Source: Flavobacterium sp. Root935 (GTDB lineage Bacteria > Bacteroidota > Bacteroidia > Flavobacteriales > Flavobacteriaceae). Taken from it: a DNA stretch of 64,000 bases. The stretch covers positions 1,206,949 through 1,270,948 of the forward strand of contig NZ_LMJL01000012.1 in assembly GCF_001429295.1 (NCBI RefSeq), written 5' to 3'. Shown piece by piece: positions 41,837-49,987 of the stretch. The position numbers and the translations under genes were made by a program. Numbering within the stretch: the first letter of the stretch is position 1; every line of letters begins with the position of its first letter. Under the pieces are notes generated by a model. The model worked only from the letters and a program-made list of their open reading frames with translations, ran no database searches and had not been told where the DNA came from.

Positions 41837-42424
41837 GTGGAACCGAATTCTGATAAAAAGCACGTTTGGGACAAAGTCAATCAGTGGGAAGAAGAACTTC
41901 TTTTTCTTAAATCAATTATTGACAAAACTGAACTGGTCGAAACCATAAAATGGGGAGGACCTATTTATGTTTACAACAAAAAAAATGTTATCGGAATTGG
42001 AGGTTTTAAAAACTATTTTGCAATCTGGTTTTTAAACGGTGTTTTTCTGAAAGATGAGAAAAAGAGGTTGATCAATGCTCAGGAGGACAAAACAAAATCA
42101 ATGCGTCAATGGCGTTTTACTTCGAAGGATGAAATAAACGAAAAAGAAGTCTTAGAATACATTCACGAAGCGATTGAAAACGAAAAGCAAGGAAAAGTTA
42201 TTAAACCTTCAAAAAAAGAAGCAATTGTTTCTGAACTTTTAGATCAAGAAATGACAAAAAATCCAGCTTTAAAAGAAGCATTTGCCAAGTTTTCGCCCTA
42301 TAAACAATATGAGTTTTTAGAATATATTGAAACGGCAAAACAAGAAAAAACAAAACTCGCAAGAATCGAAAAAGTGATTCCGATGATTTTGAATAATGTT
42401 GGATTGAATGATAAATACAGGTAA
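41837..42424 (+). CDS. YdeI/OmpD-associated family protein (DUF1801)
   Basis: 195 residues starting with GTG at 41837, one base after the pepT stop. The N-terminal DUF1801 domain covers LVETIKWGGPIYVYNKKNVIGIGGFKNYFAIWF (about 33-66), a frataxin-like fold. The C-terminal half with LKEAFAKFSPYKQYEFLEYIETAKQEKTKLARIEKV is the YdeI/OmdA region, the all-helical domain with the conserved F-x-x-x-x-P-Y-K-Q pattern. Roles in stress or periplasmic maturation have been proposed for family members. It is co-transcribed with pepT. Confidence 0.85.
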   Translation: MEPNSDKKHVWDKVNQWEEELLFLKSIIDKTELVETIKWGGPIYVYNKKNVIGIGGFKNYFAIWFLNGVFLKDEKKRLINAQEDKTKSMRQWRFTSKDEINEKEVLEYIHEAIENEKQGKVIKPSKKEAIVSELLDQEMTKNPALKEAFAKFSPYKQYEFLEYIETAKQEKTKLARIEKVIPMILNNVGLNDKYR

Positions 42425-42467
42425 GTTAAATTTCAATACTTAAAATCCAAATTCCAAGTAATCAGAG

Positions 42468-42505
42468 ACCTTTGTCAAAGTTTTAAACTTTGACAAAGGT
42501 TTTTT
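42468..42505 (+). terminator. Terminator after the YdeI-like gene
   Basis: ACCTTTGTCAAAG-TTTTAAA-CTTTGACAAAGGT forms a perfect 13-bp stem followed by T6. Confidence 0.8.
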
Positions 42506-42516
42506 ATGCGCAAAAA

Positions 42517-42602
42517 TGTCATTGCGAGGAACGAAGCAACCTTACTAACAAAAGATAATTTTTGAAATAGCAAATGAGATTGCTTCGTTCCTCGCAATGA
42601 CA
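42517..42602. repeat. 86-bp element with perfect 23-bp inverted repeats
   Basis: TGTCATTGCGAGGAACGAAGCAA (given here as arms at 42517-42539 and 42580-42602) is exactly inverted at the right end, around a 40-base centre. No reading frame is inside. The GTCATTGCGAGGAACGAAGC sequence is typical of widely spread bacterial repeat families. It lies between two terminators. Confidence 0.85.
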
Positions 42603-42621
42603 TGCAGCTCGTTAATTTGAA

Positions 42622-42661
42622 AACAAAAAAAATCCCAAACTCCTTTTGGAATTTGGGATTT
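42622..42661 (-). terminator. Terminator for the yajC/nusB operon
   Basis: On the minus strand AAATCCCAAATTCC-AAAA-GGAGTTTGGGATTT ends in a T8 tract, 20 bp after the yajC stop at 42681. It uses the recurrent CCCAAATTCC repeat as its stem. Confidence 0.75.
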
Positions 42662-42680
42662 AAAATATTGTAATTTAAAA

Positions 42681-42956
42681 TTATGCTTTCTTATTCAAAG
42701 CAGCACTCAATTCAAGAGAAATAGCTGATCTCTCTAATTTTAATTTTCCAGACATTGTTTCGATTACAACTGTAGTTTCTGCTAATTCTGCAATTTTACC
42801 GTGGAAACCGCTTTTTGTAACTATTCTGTCACCTACTTTTAGGCTGCTTTCAAATTCTTTTTCGTTTTTAGCTCTCTTTTGTTGTGGTCTAATCATGAAG
42901 AAATAGATTACCACAAACATCAATAGAAATGGCGCAAATTGAGTTAATTGTCCCAT
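42681..42956 (-). CDS. yajC: Preprotein translocase accessory subunit YajC
   Basis: 91 residues. One transmembrane helix at the N-terminus (QFAPFLLMFVVIYFFMI) is followed by the family motif RPQQKRAKNEKEFESSLKVGDRIVTKSGFHGKIAEL (about 24-60) and a C-terminal beta segment. YajC binds SecDF and assists protein export at the inner membrane. In Bacteroidota it follows nusB, as here, at 112 bp. Confidence 0.95.
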   Translation of the reverse strand: MGQLTQFAPFLLMFVVIYFFMIRPQQKRAKNEKEFESSLKVGDRIVTKSGFHGKIAELAETTVVIETMSGKLKLERSAISLELSAALNKKA

Positions 42957-43068
42957 AATTTAAATTTGTTTTTGATTTATTATTAATATCTTTTTTAATC
43001 TCTGTGACTTCGCTCAGAGAGACAAAGCCATTGGAATTTGGATTTTTCTTTTTGAAATTTCGTTGTTT

Positions 43069-44013
43069 TTACATCAACCCTCTTCCCACTTTTACCATCT
43101 TTTTATTGGCGGTAAGTTCCTTTACAAGGTTATCTAAAATTCCGTTGATAAAAATACTACTTTTTGGTGTAGAATACTCTTTTGCAATTTCTAAATATTC
43201 GTTAAGAGTTACTTTTACTGGAATTGAAGGGAATTTTAAAAATTCGCAAATTGCCATTTTTAAGATAATTGTATCAATCTCAGCAATACGATCACTGTCC
43301 CAGTTTGGCGTTTTATCTTCATATTCTTTTGCAAAAGCAGTTTCATTTAAAACAGTTCTTCTAAATAAATCTTTTGCAAAATCTTTATCTTCAACATCTT
43401 TGTACAATTTCGGAACTCTAAAATCGTCTGGATCTTCTGTTTTAATTGCCTTCAATTGTTTTACAATATGTGTATTTACAACCGGAATATCATCAACCCA
43501 AGTCAATTTATCGTCTTCTAAATACTCGTATAATTTTTCGTTTGGAACAATTACATTTTCGAACAAATCAATAATAAATTGTCTGTCTTCTTCGAATGTA
43601 TTTACATTGTTACTCATGTAGTTTTTGTACAAATCGCTGGCTTTTACATCATTTAAAAGTAAAATGATATAATCATCGTTTAATGACCAGTTATTGATTT
43701 TACGATTTTCTAGAGCGATACTAAGAGAATTGCTTTCGGCAAGAAGTTGAAAAATTTTATTCTTTACAAACTTTTCATTCGGATTACGTTCTGCGGCAGT
43801 TGCCAGGTGTTTTTTACTTGAAAGATGCAAAAAGACAGCTTCTTTTTTGCAGATTTCTATCAATGAAGAAAGCATTATAAGATATAAGTCCTGAATATTA
43901 TCAATACTATAAAAAAGAAATTTTTCTTCTTTTTCCATATTATCAGAACCGCTTTGGTGCATTGCATAAATGGATTGCATTACTTTAACGCGTATGTGTC
44001 TTCTATTTACCAC
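43069..44013 (-). CDS. nusB: Transcription antitermination factor NusB
   Basis: 314 residues, about twice the proteobacterial NusB. It starts VNRRHIRVKVMQSIYAMHQSG with a GTG codon at 44013; the family N-terminus (M-V/I-N-R-R-H-I-R-V-K) supports this over the next ATG (codon 12). The C-terminal half has the NusB fold: AEIDTIILKMAICEFLKFPSIPVKVTLNEYLEIAKEYSTPKSSIFINGILD, with the usual K-x-V-x-x-N-E-Y-x-E-x-A-K motif. The extra N-terminal half is typical of Bacteroidota NusB. It joins the rRNA antitermination complex with NusE (S10). A -7 box lies at 44042. Confidence 0.93.
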   Translation of the reverse strand: MVNRRHIRVKVMQSIYAMHQSGSDNMEKEEKFLFYSIDNIQDLYLIMLSSLIEICKKEAVFLHLSSKKHLATAAERNPNEKFVKNKIFQLLAESNSLSIALENRKINNWSLNDDYIILLLNDVKASDLYKNYMSNNVNTFEEDRQFIIDLFENVIVPNEKLYEYLEDDKLTWVDDIPVVNTHIVKQLKAIKTEDPDDFRVPKLYKDVEDKDFAKDLFRRTVLNETAFAKEYEDKTPNWDSDRIAEIDTIILKMAICEFLKFPSIPVKVTLNEYLEIAKEYSTPKSSIFINGILDNLVKELTANKKMVKVGRGLM

Positions 44014-44041
44014 CTTGTAAGAACATTTAAAAATTAGTCTG

Positions 44042-44049
44042 CAAAATTA
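44042..44049 (-). promoter_or_regulatory. -7 box (TAATTTTG) of nusB
   Basis: On the minus strand TAATTTTG matches TAnnTTTG, 28 bp before the GTG start at 44013. Confidence 0.45.
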
Positions 44050-44099
44050 GGAATTTCAATCCTGATATTAAAATAAATTCGTAAAAAAGTATTTAGCTT

Positions 44100-44257
44100 T
44101 AGTCGCGGTATTCAGTCGCGGTATTCAGTCGCAGTCTCAGTATTCAGCTAACTAATGAAGTCCTCAAAAAAAATGTAAACTGCGACTGCGGCTGAAAACT
44201 AAAAAAAAATCCCAGCTTCCAGAAAAACCTGAAAACTGAGACTGAGACTGTAAACTA
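44100..44257. repeat. Hexad-rich inverted array between nusB and the dehydrogenase gene
   Basis: The left part repeats AGTCGCGGTATTC (two and a half times) and then AGTCTCAG; the right part holds CTGCGACTGCGGCTG and CTGAGACTGAGACTG, the inverse vocabulary. Units of six bases built on CTGMGA dominate. No gene is visible. Confidence 0.7.
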
Positions 44258-44264
44258 TAAAAAA

Positions 44265-45371
44265 TTACTTCGCAGCGTTCTCGATTCTTCTTTGATCGAT
44301 ACGGTTTTGAGCAATTGTAAGAGCCGCTTTATGAGTTGTCATATTATTTTGAGCTGCAAAATCTATAATTTCTAAAGTAGTATTATAGATATTTTCAGTT
44401 TTACTCATAATTTCAGCTTTACCGTAATTTGCTAATTCAGCGTAAACATTGATAATTCCACCCGCGTTGATTAAGAAATCTGGAGCATATAAAATACCTC
44501 TTTCCTGCAATCTCGCACCGTGAACATTTTCGTCTGCTAATTGATTGTTGGCAGCACCAGCAATAACTTTAGCTTTAATTTTGTTTACTGTATTATCATT
44601 AATTGTTGCTCCCATTGCACACGGCGCGTAGATATCAACATCTGCTGTATATAAATCTTCGCCGGTATAAATTGTTGCATTGTATTTTGAAGCAACTTGA
44701 TATAATTTTTCTTCATTAATATCAGTAATAGTTACCTGAGCACCTTCCTTAGTCAAATACTCCACCAATGTTTCACCCACGTGTCCAATTCCTTGAACCA
44801 AAACTTTTTTACCATCTAAAACATCAGTTCCAAACTGACTTTTAGCAGCAGCTTTCATTCCTAAATAAACTCCGTAAGCAGTTACAGGAGAAGGATTTCC
44901 AGACCCGCCTCTTTCTTCAGAGATACCAGTCACATAAGGCGTTACATCTCTTACAGTATCCATGTCTTTTGTTTCCATTCCGACATCTTCTGCAGTAATA
45001 TATCTTCCGCTTAATGAATGTACAAATTCACCAAACTTACGCATCAATTCAGGTGTTTTTTGAGTTTTAGCATCGCCAATAATAACTGCTTTACCTCCAC
45101 CAATATTAAGTCCAGTAATGGCAGATTTAAAAGTCATACCTCTTGAAAGACGTAAAACATCATTTAAAGCTTCCCATTCTGTGTTATAATTCCACATTCT
45201 AGTTCCTCCCAAAGCTGGACCCATAACCGAATTATGAATACCAATAATTGCTTTTAAACCTGTATCTTTGTCATTGCAAAATACAATTTGTTCGTGATCG
45301 TCAAAAGATAATTGACCAAAAACAGGATCCATTTTTTGAAGTTCCTTTCCAGTTGCGAAAGTTGCATCCAT
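44265..45371 (-). CDS. Leu/Phe/Val-type amino-acid dehydrogenase
   Basis: 368 residues. The Glu/Leu/Phe/Val dehydrogenase fold has GLKAIIGIHNSVMGPALGGTRMWNY (about 38-62), catalytic lysine region GMTFKSAITGLNIGGGKAVIIGD (about 80-102) and the NAD-binding GKKVLVQGIGHVGETLVEYL (about 187-206), then APCAMGATIND. The enzyme interconverts branched-chain or aromatic amino acids and 2-oxo acids with NAD+. Leucine or valine is the most likely substrate. Its -7 box is at 45422. Confidence 0.9.
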   Translation of the reverse strand: MDATFATGKELQKMDPVFGQLSFDDHEQIVFCNDKDTGLKAIIGIHNSVMGPALGGTRMWNYNTEWEALNDVLRLSRGMTFKSAITGLNIGGGKAVIIGDAKTQKTPELMRKFGEFVHSLSGRYITAEDVGMETKDMDTVRDVTPYVTGISEERGGSGNPSPVTAYGVYLGMKAAAKSQFGTDVLDGKKVLVQGIGHVGETLVEYLTKEGAQVTITDINEEKLYQVASKYNATIYTGEDLYTADVDIYAPCAMGATINDNTVNKIKAKVIAGAANNQLADENVHGARLQERGILYAPDFLINAGGIINVYAELANYGKAEIMSKTENIYNTTLEIIDFAAQNNMTTHKAALTIAQNRIDQRRIENAAK

Positions 45372-45421
45372 AGCGCTAGTATTAATTAGGTTAAAATTAT
45401 GAATTTGTCAAAAAGACTTCT

Positions 45422-45429
45422 CAAACATA
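45422..45429 (-). promoter_or_regulatory. -7 box (TATGTTTG) of the dehydrogenase gene
   Basis: On the minus strand TATGTTTG matches TAnnTTTG, 50 bp before the ATG at 45371. Confidence 0.4.
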
Positions 45430-45575
45430 ATTAAAAAATACACATGTGCTAATTTTTTATCTTTAAAATAACAATTTTACAATATAATTGTTTTGATTAA
45501 ATTGCAATTTATTATAATTTTAATTAATAATAATTCACAAATTCAAATCAATTCTATATCATATTTCTTAAAAAA

Positions 45576-47354
45576 ATGAAAGAATTAAGCTATTTAAACA
45601 AATATTTCATTAAGTATAAATACAGTTTTTCGCTGGGTATTTTAATCACCATAATCGCACAAATATTTTCGTTATTTACTCCAAAATTAATCAGTAAGTC
45701 TTTAAACGCTATTGAGAATTTTGACAAACTATCTCCAACAGACCAAAAATCAGAAGTCGTAATTGCAGCTTTTAGACAAGATCTGATTCATAACGTATTG
45801 CTAATCATAGCCACTACGATCGTAGCTGGATTTTTAACTTTTTTAATGCGCCAGACTTTAATTGTAATGTCACGCCATATTGAGTTTGATTTAAAAAATG
45901 AAGTTTTTAGACAATACGAAAATCTTTCTCAGACTTTTTACAAGCAAAACAGAACAGGAGATTTAATGAACCGAATAAGTGAAGACGTTTCTAAAGTTCG
46001 TATGTATGTCGGGCCGGCGGTTATGTATACTATTAATACATTTATTCGTTTCGCCATTGTTATACTATATATGTATAATGTTTCGCCGCTTCTTACCTTA
46101 TATACTATATTACCGCTTCCTATACTTTCATATTGTATTTTTAAATTGAGTTCAGAAATCAATAAGCGAAGCACTACTTTTCAGCAATACTTATCAAAAG
46201 TTTCGAGTTTTACGCAGGAAATTTTTTCTGGAATTCGTGTCATCAAAGCTTATTCGTTAGAAAACCAGCATCAAAACAATATGGTAGACCTTGCGGAAGA
46301 AAGCAAACGCAAAAGTTTAAGCTTAGCGAGAGTCCAGTCTTTATTTGGTCCATTAATGATCGCCCTAATCGGAATCAGTAATTTGGTGGTAATCTATTTT
46401 GGAGGTGTAATGTATATTAACGGAACCATTCCGAATATCGGAACAATTGCCGAATTTATTTTATATGTAAATATGCTGACTTGGCCGGTTGCTTCTTTAG
46501 GATGGGTTTCGTCAATGGTGCAGGAAGCGGAAGCTTCTCAAAAACGTTTGAATGAATTTTTGAAAATCGAACCAGAAATTAAAAACAACAATGAAAATTC
46601 ATCAGATATTCAAGGAACAATAACTTTCGATAATGTTTCTTTCACTTATCAAGACACGAATATTGAAGCTTTAAAAAATGTTTCATTTACGGTAAAAAAA
46701 GGAGAAACACTGGCCATTTTAGGAAAAACAGGTTCTGGAAAATCGACCATTCTTTCCTTAATTTCAAGATTGTATGATGTAACAGAAGGTGAACTTAGGA
46801 TTGATGCAAACGAAATCAACACTTTAAATTTAAATGATTTAAGAAATAATATCGGAATTGTGCCTCAGGATGCTTTTCTGTTTTCAGATACTATTAAAAA
46901 TAATATCAAATTCGGAAATCAAAATGCTACTGACGAAGAAGTATTCCAAGCTGCTAAAAATGCTGTTGTTCACGATAATATTATTGCATTTAACAAACAG
47001 TATGACACTATTTTAGGAGAAAGAGGAATTACGCTTTCGGGCGGACAAAAACAGCGTGTTTCTATTGCAAGAGCGATAATTAAGAACCCTGCCATTTTAC
47101 TTTTCGACGATTGTTTGTCTGCCGTTGATACCGAAACAGAAGAAATGATTTTGAATAATTTGTTTGAAATTTCTAAAGATAAAACAACCATAATTGTAAG
47201 CCATCGTGTATCATCTGCAAAGAATGCAGACAAAATTATTATACTAGAAGATGGCCGCATCATTCAACAAGGTTCTCATAATCAATTAATAAATCAGGAA
47301 GGATATTACGCATCGTTATATTTAAAACAACTTTCGGAAAAAGAATTACTTTAA
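45576..47354 (+). CDS. ABC exporter, half-transporter (TMD-NBD fusion)
   Basis: 592 residues. The N-terminal transmembrane domain (about 1-320) has six helices including SFSLGILITIIAQIFSLFT and the conserved DLMNRISEDVSKVRMY loop. The C-terminal ATPase has Walker A LGKTGSGKS (about 385), signature LSGGQKQRVSIARAI (about 490), Walker B ILLFDDCLSAVD and the H-loop VSHRVSS. The family includes MsbA/LmrA-type exporters of lipids or drugs; the substrate is not identifiable. It would act as a homodimer or with another half-transporter. Confidence 0.92.
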   Translation: MKELSYLNKYFIKYKYSFSLGILITIIAQIFSLFTPKLISKSLNAIENFDKLSPTDQKSEVVIAAFRQDLIHNVLLIIATTIVAGFLTFLMRQTLIVMSRHIEFDLKNEVFRQYENLSQTFYKQNRTGDLMNRISEDVSKVRMYVGPAVMYTINTFIRFAIVILYMYNVSPLLTLYTILPLPILSYCIFKLSSEINKRSTTFQQYLSKVSSFTQEIFSGIRVIKAYSLENQHQNNMVDLAEESKRKSLSLARVQSLFGPLMIALIGISNLVVIYFGGVMYINGTIPNIGTIAEFILYVNMLTWPVASLGWVSSMVQEAEASQKRLNEFLKIEPEIKNNNENSSDIQGTITFDNVSFTYQDTNIEALKNVSFTVKKGETLAILGKTGSGKSTILSLISRLYDVTEGELRIDANEINTLNLNDLRNNIGIVPQDAFLFSDTIKNNIKFGNQNATDEEVFQAAKNAVVHDNIIAFNKQYDTILGERGITLSGGQKQRVSIARAIIKNPAILLFDDCLSAVDTETEEMILNNLFEISKDKTTIIVSHRVSSAKNADKIIILEDGRIIQQGSHNQLINQEGYYASLYLKQLSEKELL

Positions 47355-47407
47355 TTGTTGCGTAATAGATAATTTTTTATGATTTTTGAGTACTATTAAT
47401 TCCAAAA

Positions 47408-47791
47408 ATGATAGAACGTATTATGAGAGAAAATGACATGTTAGAAAAAGAAGAGATTTTTTCTAAAGTATTACGAGCAGGAAGAAGAACTTATTTCTTT
47501 GATGTGAGAGCTACCAAAGCTGATGATTACTATATCACTATTACCGAAAGCAAAAAATTTACTGAGGAAGATGGTTCATTTCATTTCAAGAAACACAAAA
47601 TTTACTTATACAAAGAAGATTTTAGTGCTTTTGCCGAAATACTAGAAGAAATGACATCTTATGTTTTGAACCACAAAGGCGAAGAAGTAATTTCTGAAAG
47701 ACATCAAAAAGATTTTAAGAAAGAATACAGTTCTGAAAAATCTGAAAGCCAAAGATCTAGCTTTACAGATATTGATTTTGACGATATTTAA
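47408..47791 (+). CDS. DUF3276 (PUR-alpha-like) protein
   Basis: 127 residues. The PUR fold covers EKEEIFSKVLRAGRRTYFFDVRATKADDYYITITESKKF (about 13-50) and HKIYLYKEDFSAFAEILEEM. This is a small single-domain PUR protein, a family of nucleic-acid-binding proteins first described in eukaryotes and found in Bacteroidota and Borrelia. ATG 47423 is an alternative start. It probably binds single-stranded DNA or RNA as a dimer. The polar C-terminal tail is lineage-specific. A terminator follows. Confidence 0.88.
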   Translation: MIERIMRENDMLEKEEIFSKVLRAGRRTYFFDVRATKADDYYITITESKKFTEEDGSFHFKKHKIYLYKEDFSAFAEILEEMTSYVLNHKGEEVISERHQKDFKKEYSSEKSESQRSSFTDIDFDDI

Positions 47792-47816
47792 TTCAAAATA
47801 AACTTTTTATAAAGTA

Positions 47817-47851
47817 CGAGTCCAATTTGTTCTGCATTTTGGACTTTTTTT
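47817..47851 (+). terminator. Terminator after the DUF3276 gene
   Basis: AGTCCAA and TTGGACT form a 7-bp stem around a 13-base loop with a following T7 tract. Confidence 0.65.
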
Positions 47852-47867
47852 ATATATTTATTTCATT

Positions 47868-47943
47868 GTGAAATGTGATTTGTAAAATGTGAAACGAAAC
47901 AAACGAATTTCAAGATGTTTCTTTTTCACATATGACATTTTAC
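47868..47943. repeat. Inverted heptads: (GTGAAAT-like)x4 and (ATTTTAC-like)x3
   Basis: Four direct heptads GTGAAAT, GTGATTT, GTAAAAT, GTGAAAC (47868-47895) are followed 27 bp later by TTTTCAC, ATATGAC, ATTTTAC (47923-47943), the same heptads inverted. They could fold into one hairpin. Confidence 0.7.
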
Positions 47944-47965
47944 CTAAAACTTCTAACAAACTAAA

Positions 47966-48790
47966 ATGAAAAAATTAATTATCCTTCTAACTTTCTTTCT
48001 ATACGGAATTTCATTGTCTGCACAGAATGTAGAATATGAAACCAAAAATAACATTCAATATTACAGTTCAGCAATAAATAAATCTGATAAATACATTAAT
48101 GAAAGATGTGTTCTAGATATTTATTATCCTAAAAACAAAACCGGATTCGCAACTATCGTATGGTTTCACGGCGGTGGACTAACAGGCGGAAATAAAGAAA
48201 TTCCAGAAGCCTTAAAAAATAAAGGTTTTGCAATTATTGGCGTAAATTACAGATTATCGCCAAAAGTAAAAGCAGCAAAAGCTATTGAAGATGCGGCAGC
48301 GGCGGTTGCTTGGACTTTTAATAATATATCAAATTATGGAGGTGACAAATCTCAGATTTTCGTTTCTGGACATTCTGCTGGAGGTTACTTAGGAATGATG
48401 ATTGGTCTGGACAAAAAATGGCTGCAAAAAGAAAATATAGATGCTGATAAAATCGCCGGACTTATTCCGTTTAGCGGACAATGTATTACTCATTTTGAAA
48501 TTAGAAGAGAAAATGGAATTCCAGAAAAACAGCCAACTATTGATGCTTTTGCACCTTTATACCACGTTCGTGCCGACGCTCCGCCAATGTTGCTAATTAC
48601 CGGAGATCGTGAATTAGAAATGCTGGGACGTTATGAAGAAAACGCCTATATGGCAAGAATGATGAAACTGGTGGGACACAAACAAACAAAACTTTATGAA
48701 CTAGACGGTTACGGCCACGGAATGACTGAACCTGGTTTTCCGCTTTTAGTTAATGAAGTAAACCGTATTATAAAAGAAACTAAAAAATAA
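47966..48790 (+). CDS. Secreted alpha/beta-hydrolase, esterase/lipase type
   Basis: 274 residues with a signal peptide (MKKLIILLTFFLYGISLSAQ). The oxyanion region WFHGGGLTGGN (about 67-77), nucleophile elbow FVSGHSAGGYLG (about 132-143), and acid and histidine segments ITGDRELEM and YGHGMTEPGF are all present. This is the HSL-like / Abhydrolase_3 pattern (HGGG plus GxSxG). The substrate is probably a small ester, possibly an acetylated carbohydrate. It lies 21 bp upstream of another hydrolase gene. Confidence 0.85.
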   Translation: MKKLIILLTFFLYGISLSAQNVEYETKNNIQYYSSAINKSDKYINERCVLDIYYPKNKTGFATIVWFHGGGLTGGNKEIPEALKNKGFAIIGVNYRLSPKVKAAKAIEDAAAAVAWTFNNISNYGGDKSQIFVSGHSAGGYLGMMIGLDKKWLQKENIDADKIAGLIPFSGQCITHFEIRRENGIPEKQPTIDAFAPLYHVRADAPPMLLITGDRELEMLGRYEENAYMARMMKLVGHKQTKLYELDGYGHGMTEPGFPLLVNEVNRIIKETKK

Positions 48791-48811
48791 TCACTAAATA
48801 AATCCACGGCA

Positions 48812-49360
48812 ATGGAGACACAACTATTAATTATTCCAGGTCTTGGCGATTCTGGAGAAAAACACTGGCAGACCTTTTGGCACGAAAAATTCGAAAACTC
48901 AATTCGTGTAGTCCAAGACAATTGGGACGAACCGATTCGAGAAGATTGGATTGCAAGATTAAACGAAAATATTTTAAAACTCGATAAACCTACAATATTA
49001 GTTGCACATAGTTTAGCAGTTTCACTGGTATTGCACTGGGCAGAAAAAAACAATAATCCAAATATAGTTGGAGCTTTTTTAGTCGCTCCTGCAGACGTAG
49101 ATTCACCTCAACACACACCAGAATGCATCAGAAACTTTTCGCCAATTCCGCTCTACAAACTGCCTTTTCCATCTGTAGTTGTGGCCAGCGAAAATGATCC
49201 TTACGCTTCTTTTGAAAGAAAAAAGTACTTCGCCGAAAAATGGGGAAGCGATTTCGTAAACGTCGGTCATCAAGGCCACATCAACTCCGATTCTGATTTA
49301 AAATATTGGGAAGAAGGACAGTTGATTCTTAAAAAGCTTATTGAAAAAACAGAACTCTAA
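48812..49360 (+). CDS. RBBP9/YdeN-type alpha/beta-hydrolase
   Basis: 182 residues. The compact serine-hydrolase fold shows IIPGLGDSGEKHWQTFW at the start, the nucleophile elbow LVAHSLAVSLVLHW (about 68-81, S-x-x-x replacing the second glycine by alanine), the acid region VVASENDPYA, and histidine in NVGHQGHINSDS. This is the RBBP9/YdeN family with unassigned substrates, probably intracellular because there is no signal peptide. It is co-transcribed with the esterase upstream. Confidence 0.85.
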   Translation: METQLLIIPGLGDSGEKHWQTFWHEKFENSIRVVQDNWDEPIREDWIARLNENILKLDKPTILVAHSLAVSLVLHWAEKNNNPNIVGAFLVAPADVDSPQHTPECIRNFSPIPLYKLPFPSVVVASENDPYASFERKKYFAEKWGSDFVNVGHQGHINSDSDLKYWEEGQLILKKLIEKTEL

Positions 49361-49505
49361 TTTAACCGCAAAGCACGCAGAGATTTACACAAAGATCGCA
49401 AGGCTTTTTGAAAAGTTTTTGTCGATAAAGTTCACAAAACTTTGCGAACTTTAACCTTTTCCAAAAACACCACTTACAAAAAAACTTTGCGTGCTTTGCG
49501 GTAAA
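49361..49505. repeat. 145-bp MITE-like inverted-repeat element
   Basis: Left arm CCGCAAAGCACGC at 49366-49378 is the exact inverse of GCGTGCTTTGCGG at 49489-49501; with one mismatch the arms extend outwards. An inner hairpin AAAGTTC/GAACTTT lies in the middle. There is no coding capacity. It starts at the hydrolase stop and ends just before the csaA stop. Confidence 0.8.
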
Positions 49506-49522
49506 ATATATTGAGTAAAAAA

Positions 49523-49858
49523 CTACCCGATGCGCAATCCATTCGGTATTTTAAAATCGGGTGCTAATAAAATTACATCTCCCTCCTCGCCTACTGCACC
49601 AAGAACTAGGCATTCGCTCATAAATTTGCCAATTTGCTTTTTCGGAAAATTTACAACCGCAACAATCTGACGGTTTATTAAATCTTCTTTCTGGTATCTT
49701 TTGGTAATTTGTGCCGATGATTTTCTGATTCCAATTTCTGAACCAAAATCGATTGTTAATTGAAAAGCCGGTTTTCTTGCTTCGGGAAAATCATTTACTT
49801 CTACAATAGTTCCTACGCGCATATCGGTGCGTTCAAATTCGTTCCAAGTTAAATCCAT
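49523..49858 (-). CDS. csaA: CsaA-type tRNA-binding-domain protein
   Basis: 111 residues, a single OB-fold. The motif WNEFERTDMRVGTIVEVNDFPEARKPAFQLTIDFG (about 5-39) and IVAVVNFPKKQIGKFMSECLVLGA are typical of the tRNA-binding EMAPII-like domain found alone in CsaA, a homodimeric export-related chaperone in Bacillus. The stop lies next to the MITE-like repeat. Divergent from the next hydrolase by 129 bp. Confidence 0.92.
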   Translation of the reverse strand: MDLTWNEFERTDMRVGTIVEVNDFPEARKPAFQLTIDFGSEIGIRKSSAQITKRYQKEDLINRQIVAVVNFPKKQIGKFMSECLVLGAVGEEGDVILLAPDFKIPNGLRIG

Positions 49859-49987
49859 AATAATTATTTAGCATTACAAACCTATTAATTTTGTAATTAA
49901 TGTACCTAATTCTATAACCTATTTCTTTTACTTCCCCGCTAATTTTACGTAAAGAAAATTATTACAATCACGTAAAAAATATATAAC

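Noticed and set aside
43004..43621. 205-codon frame on the plus strand
   Set aside because: It lies wholly antisense to nusB, has low-complexity hydrophobic composition and is a shadow frame.
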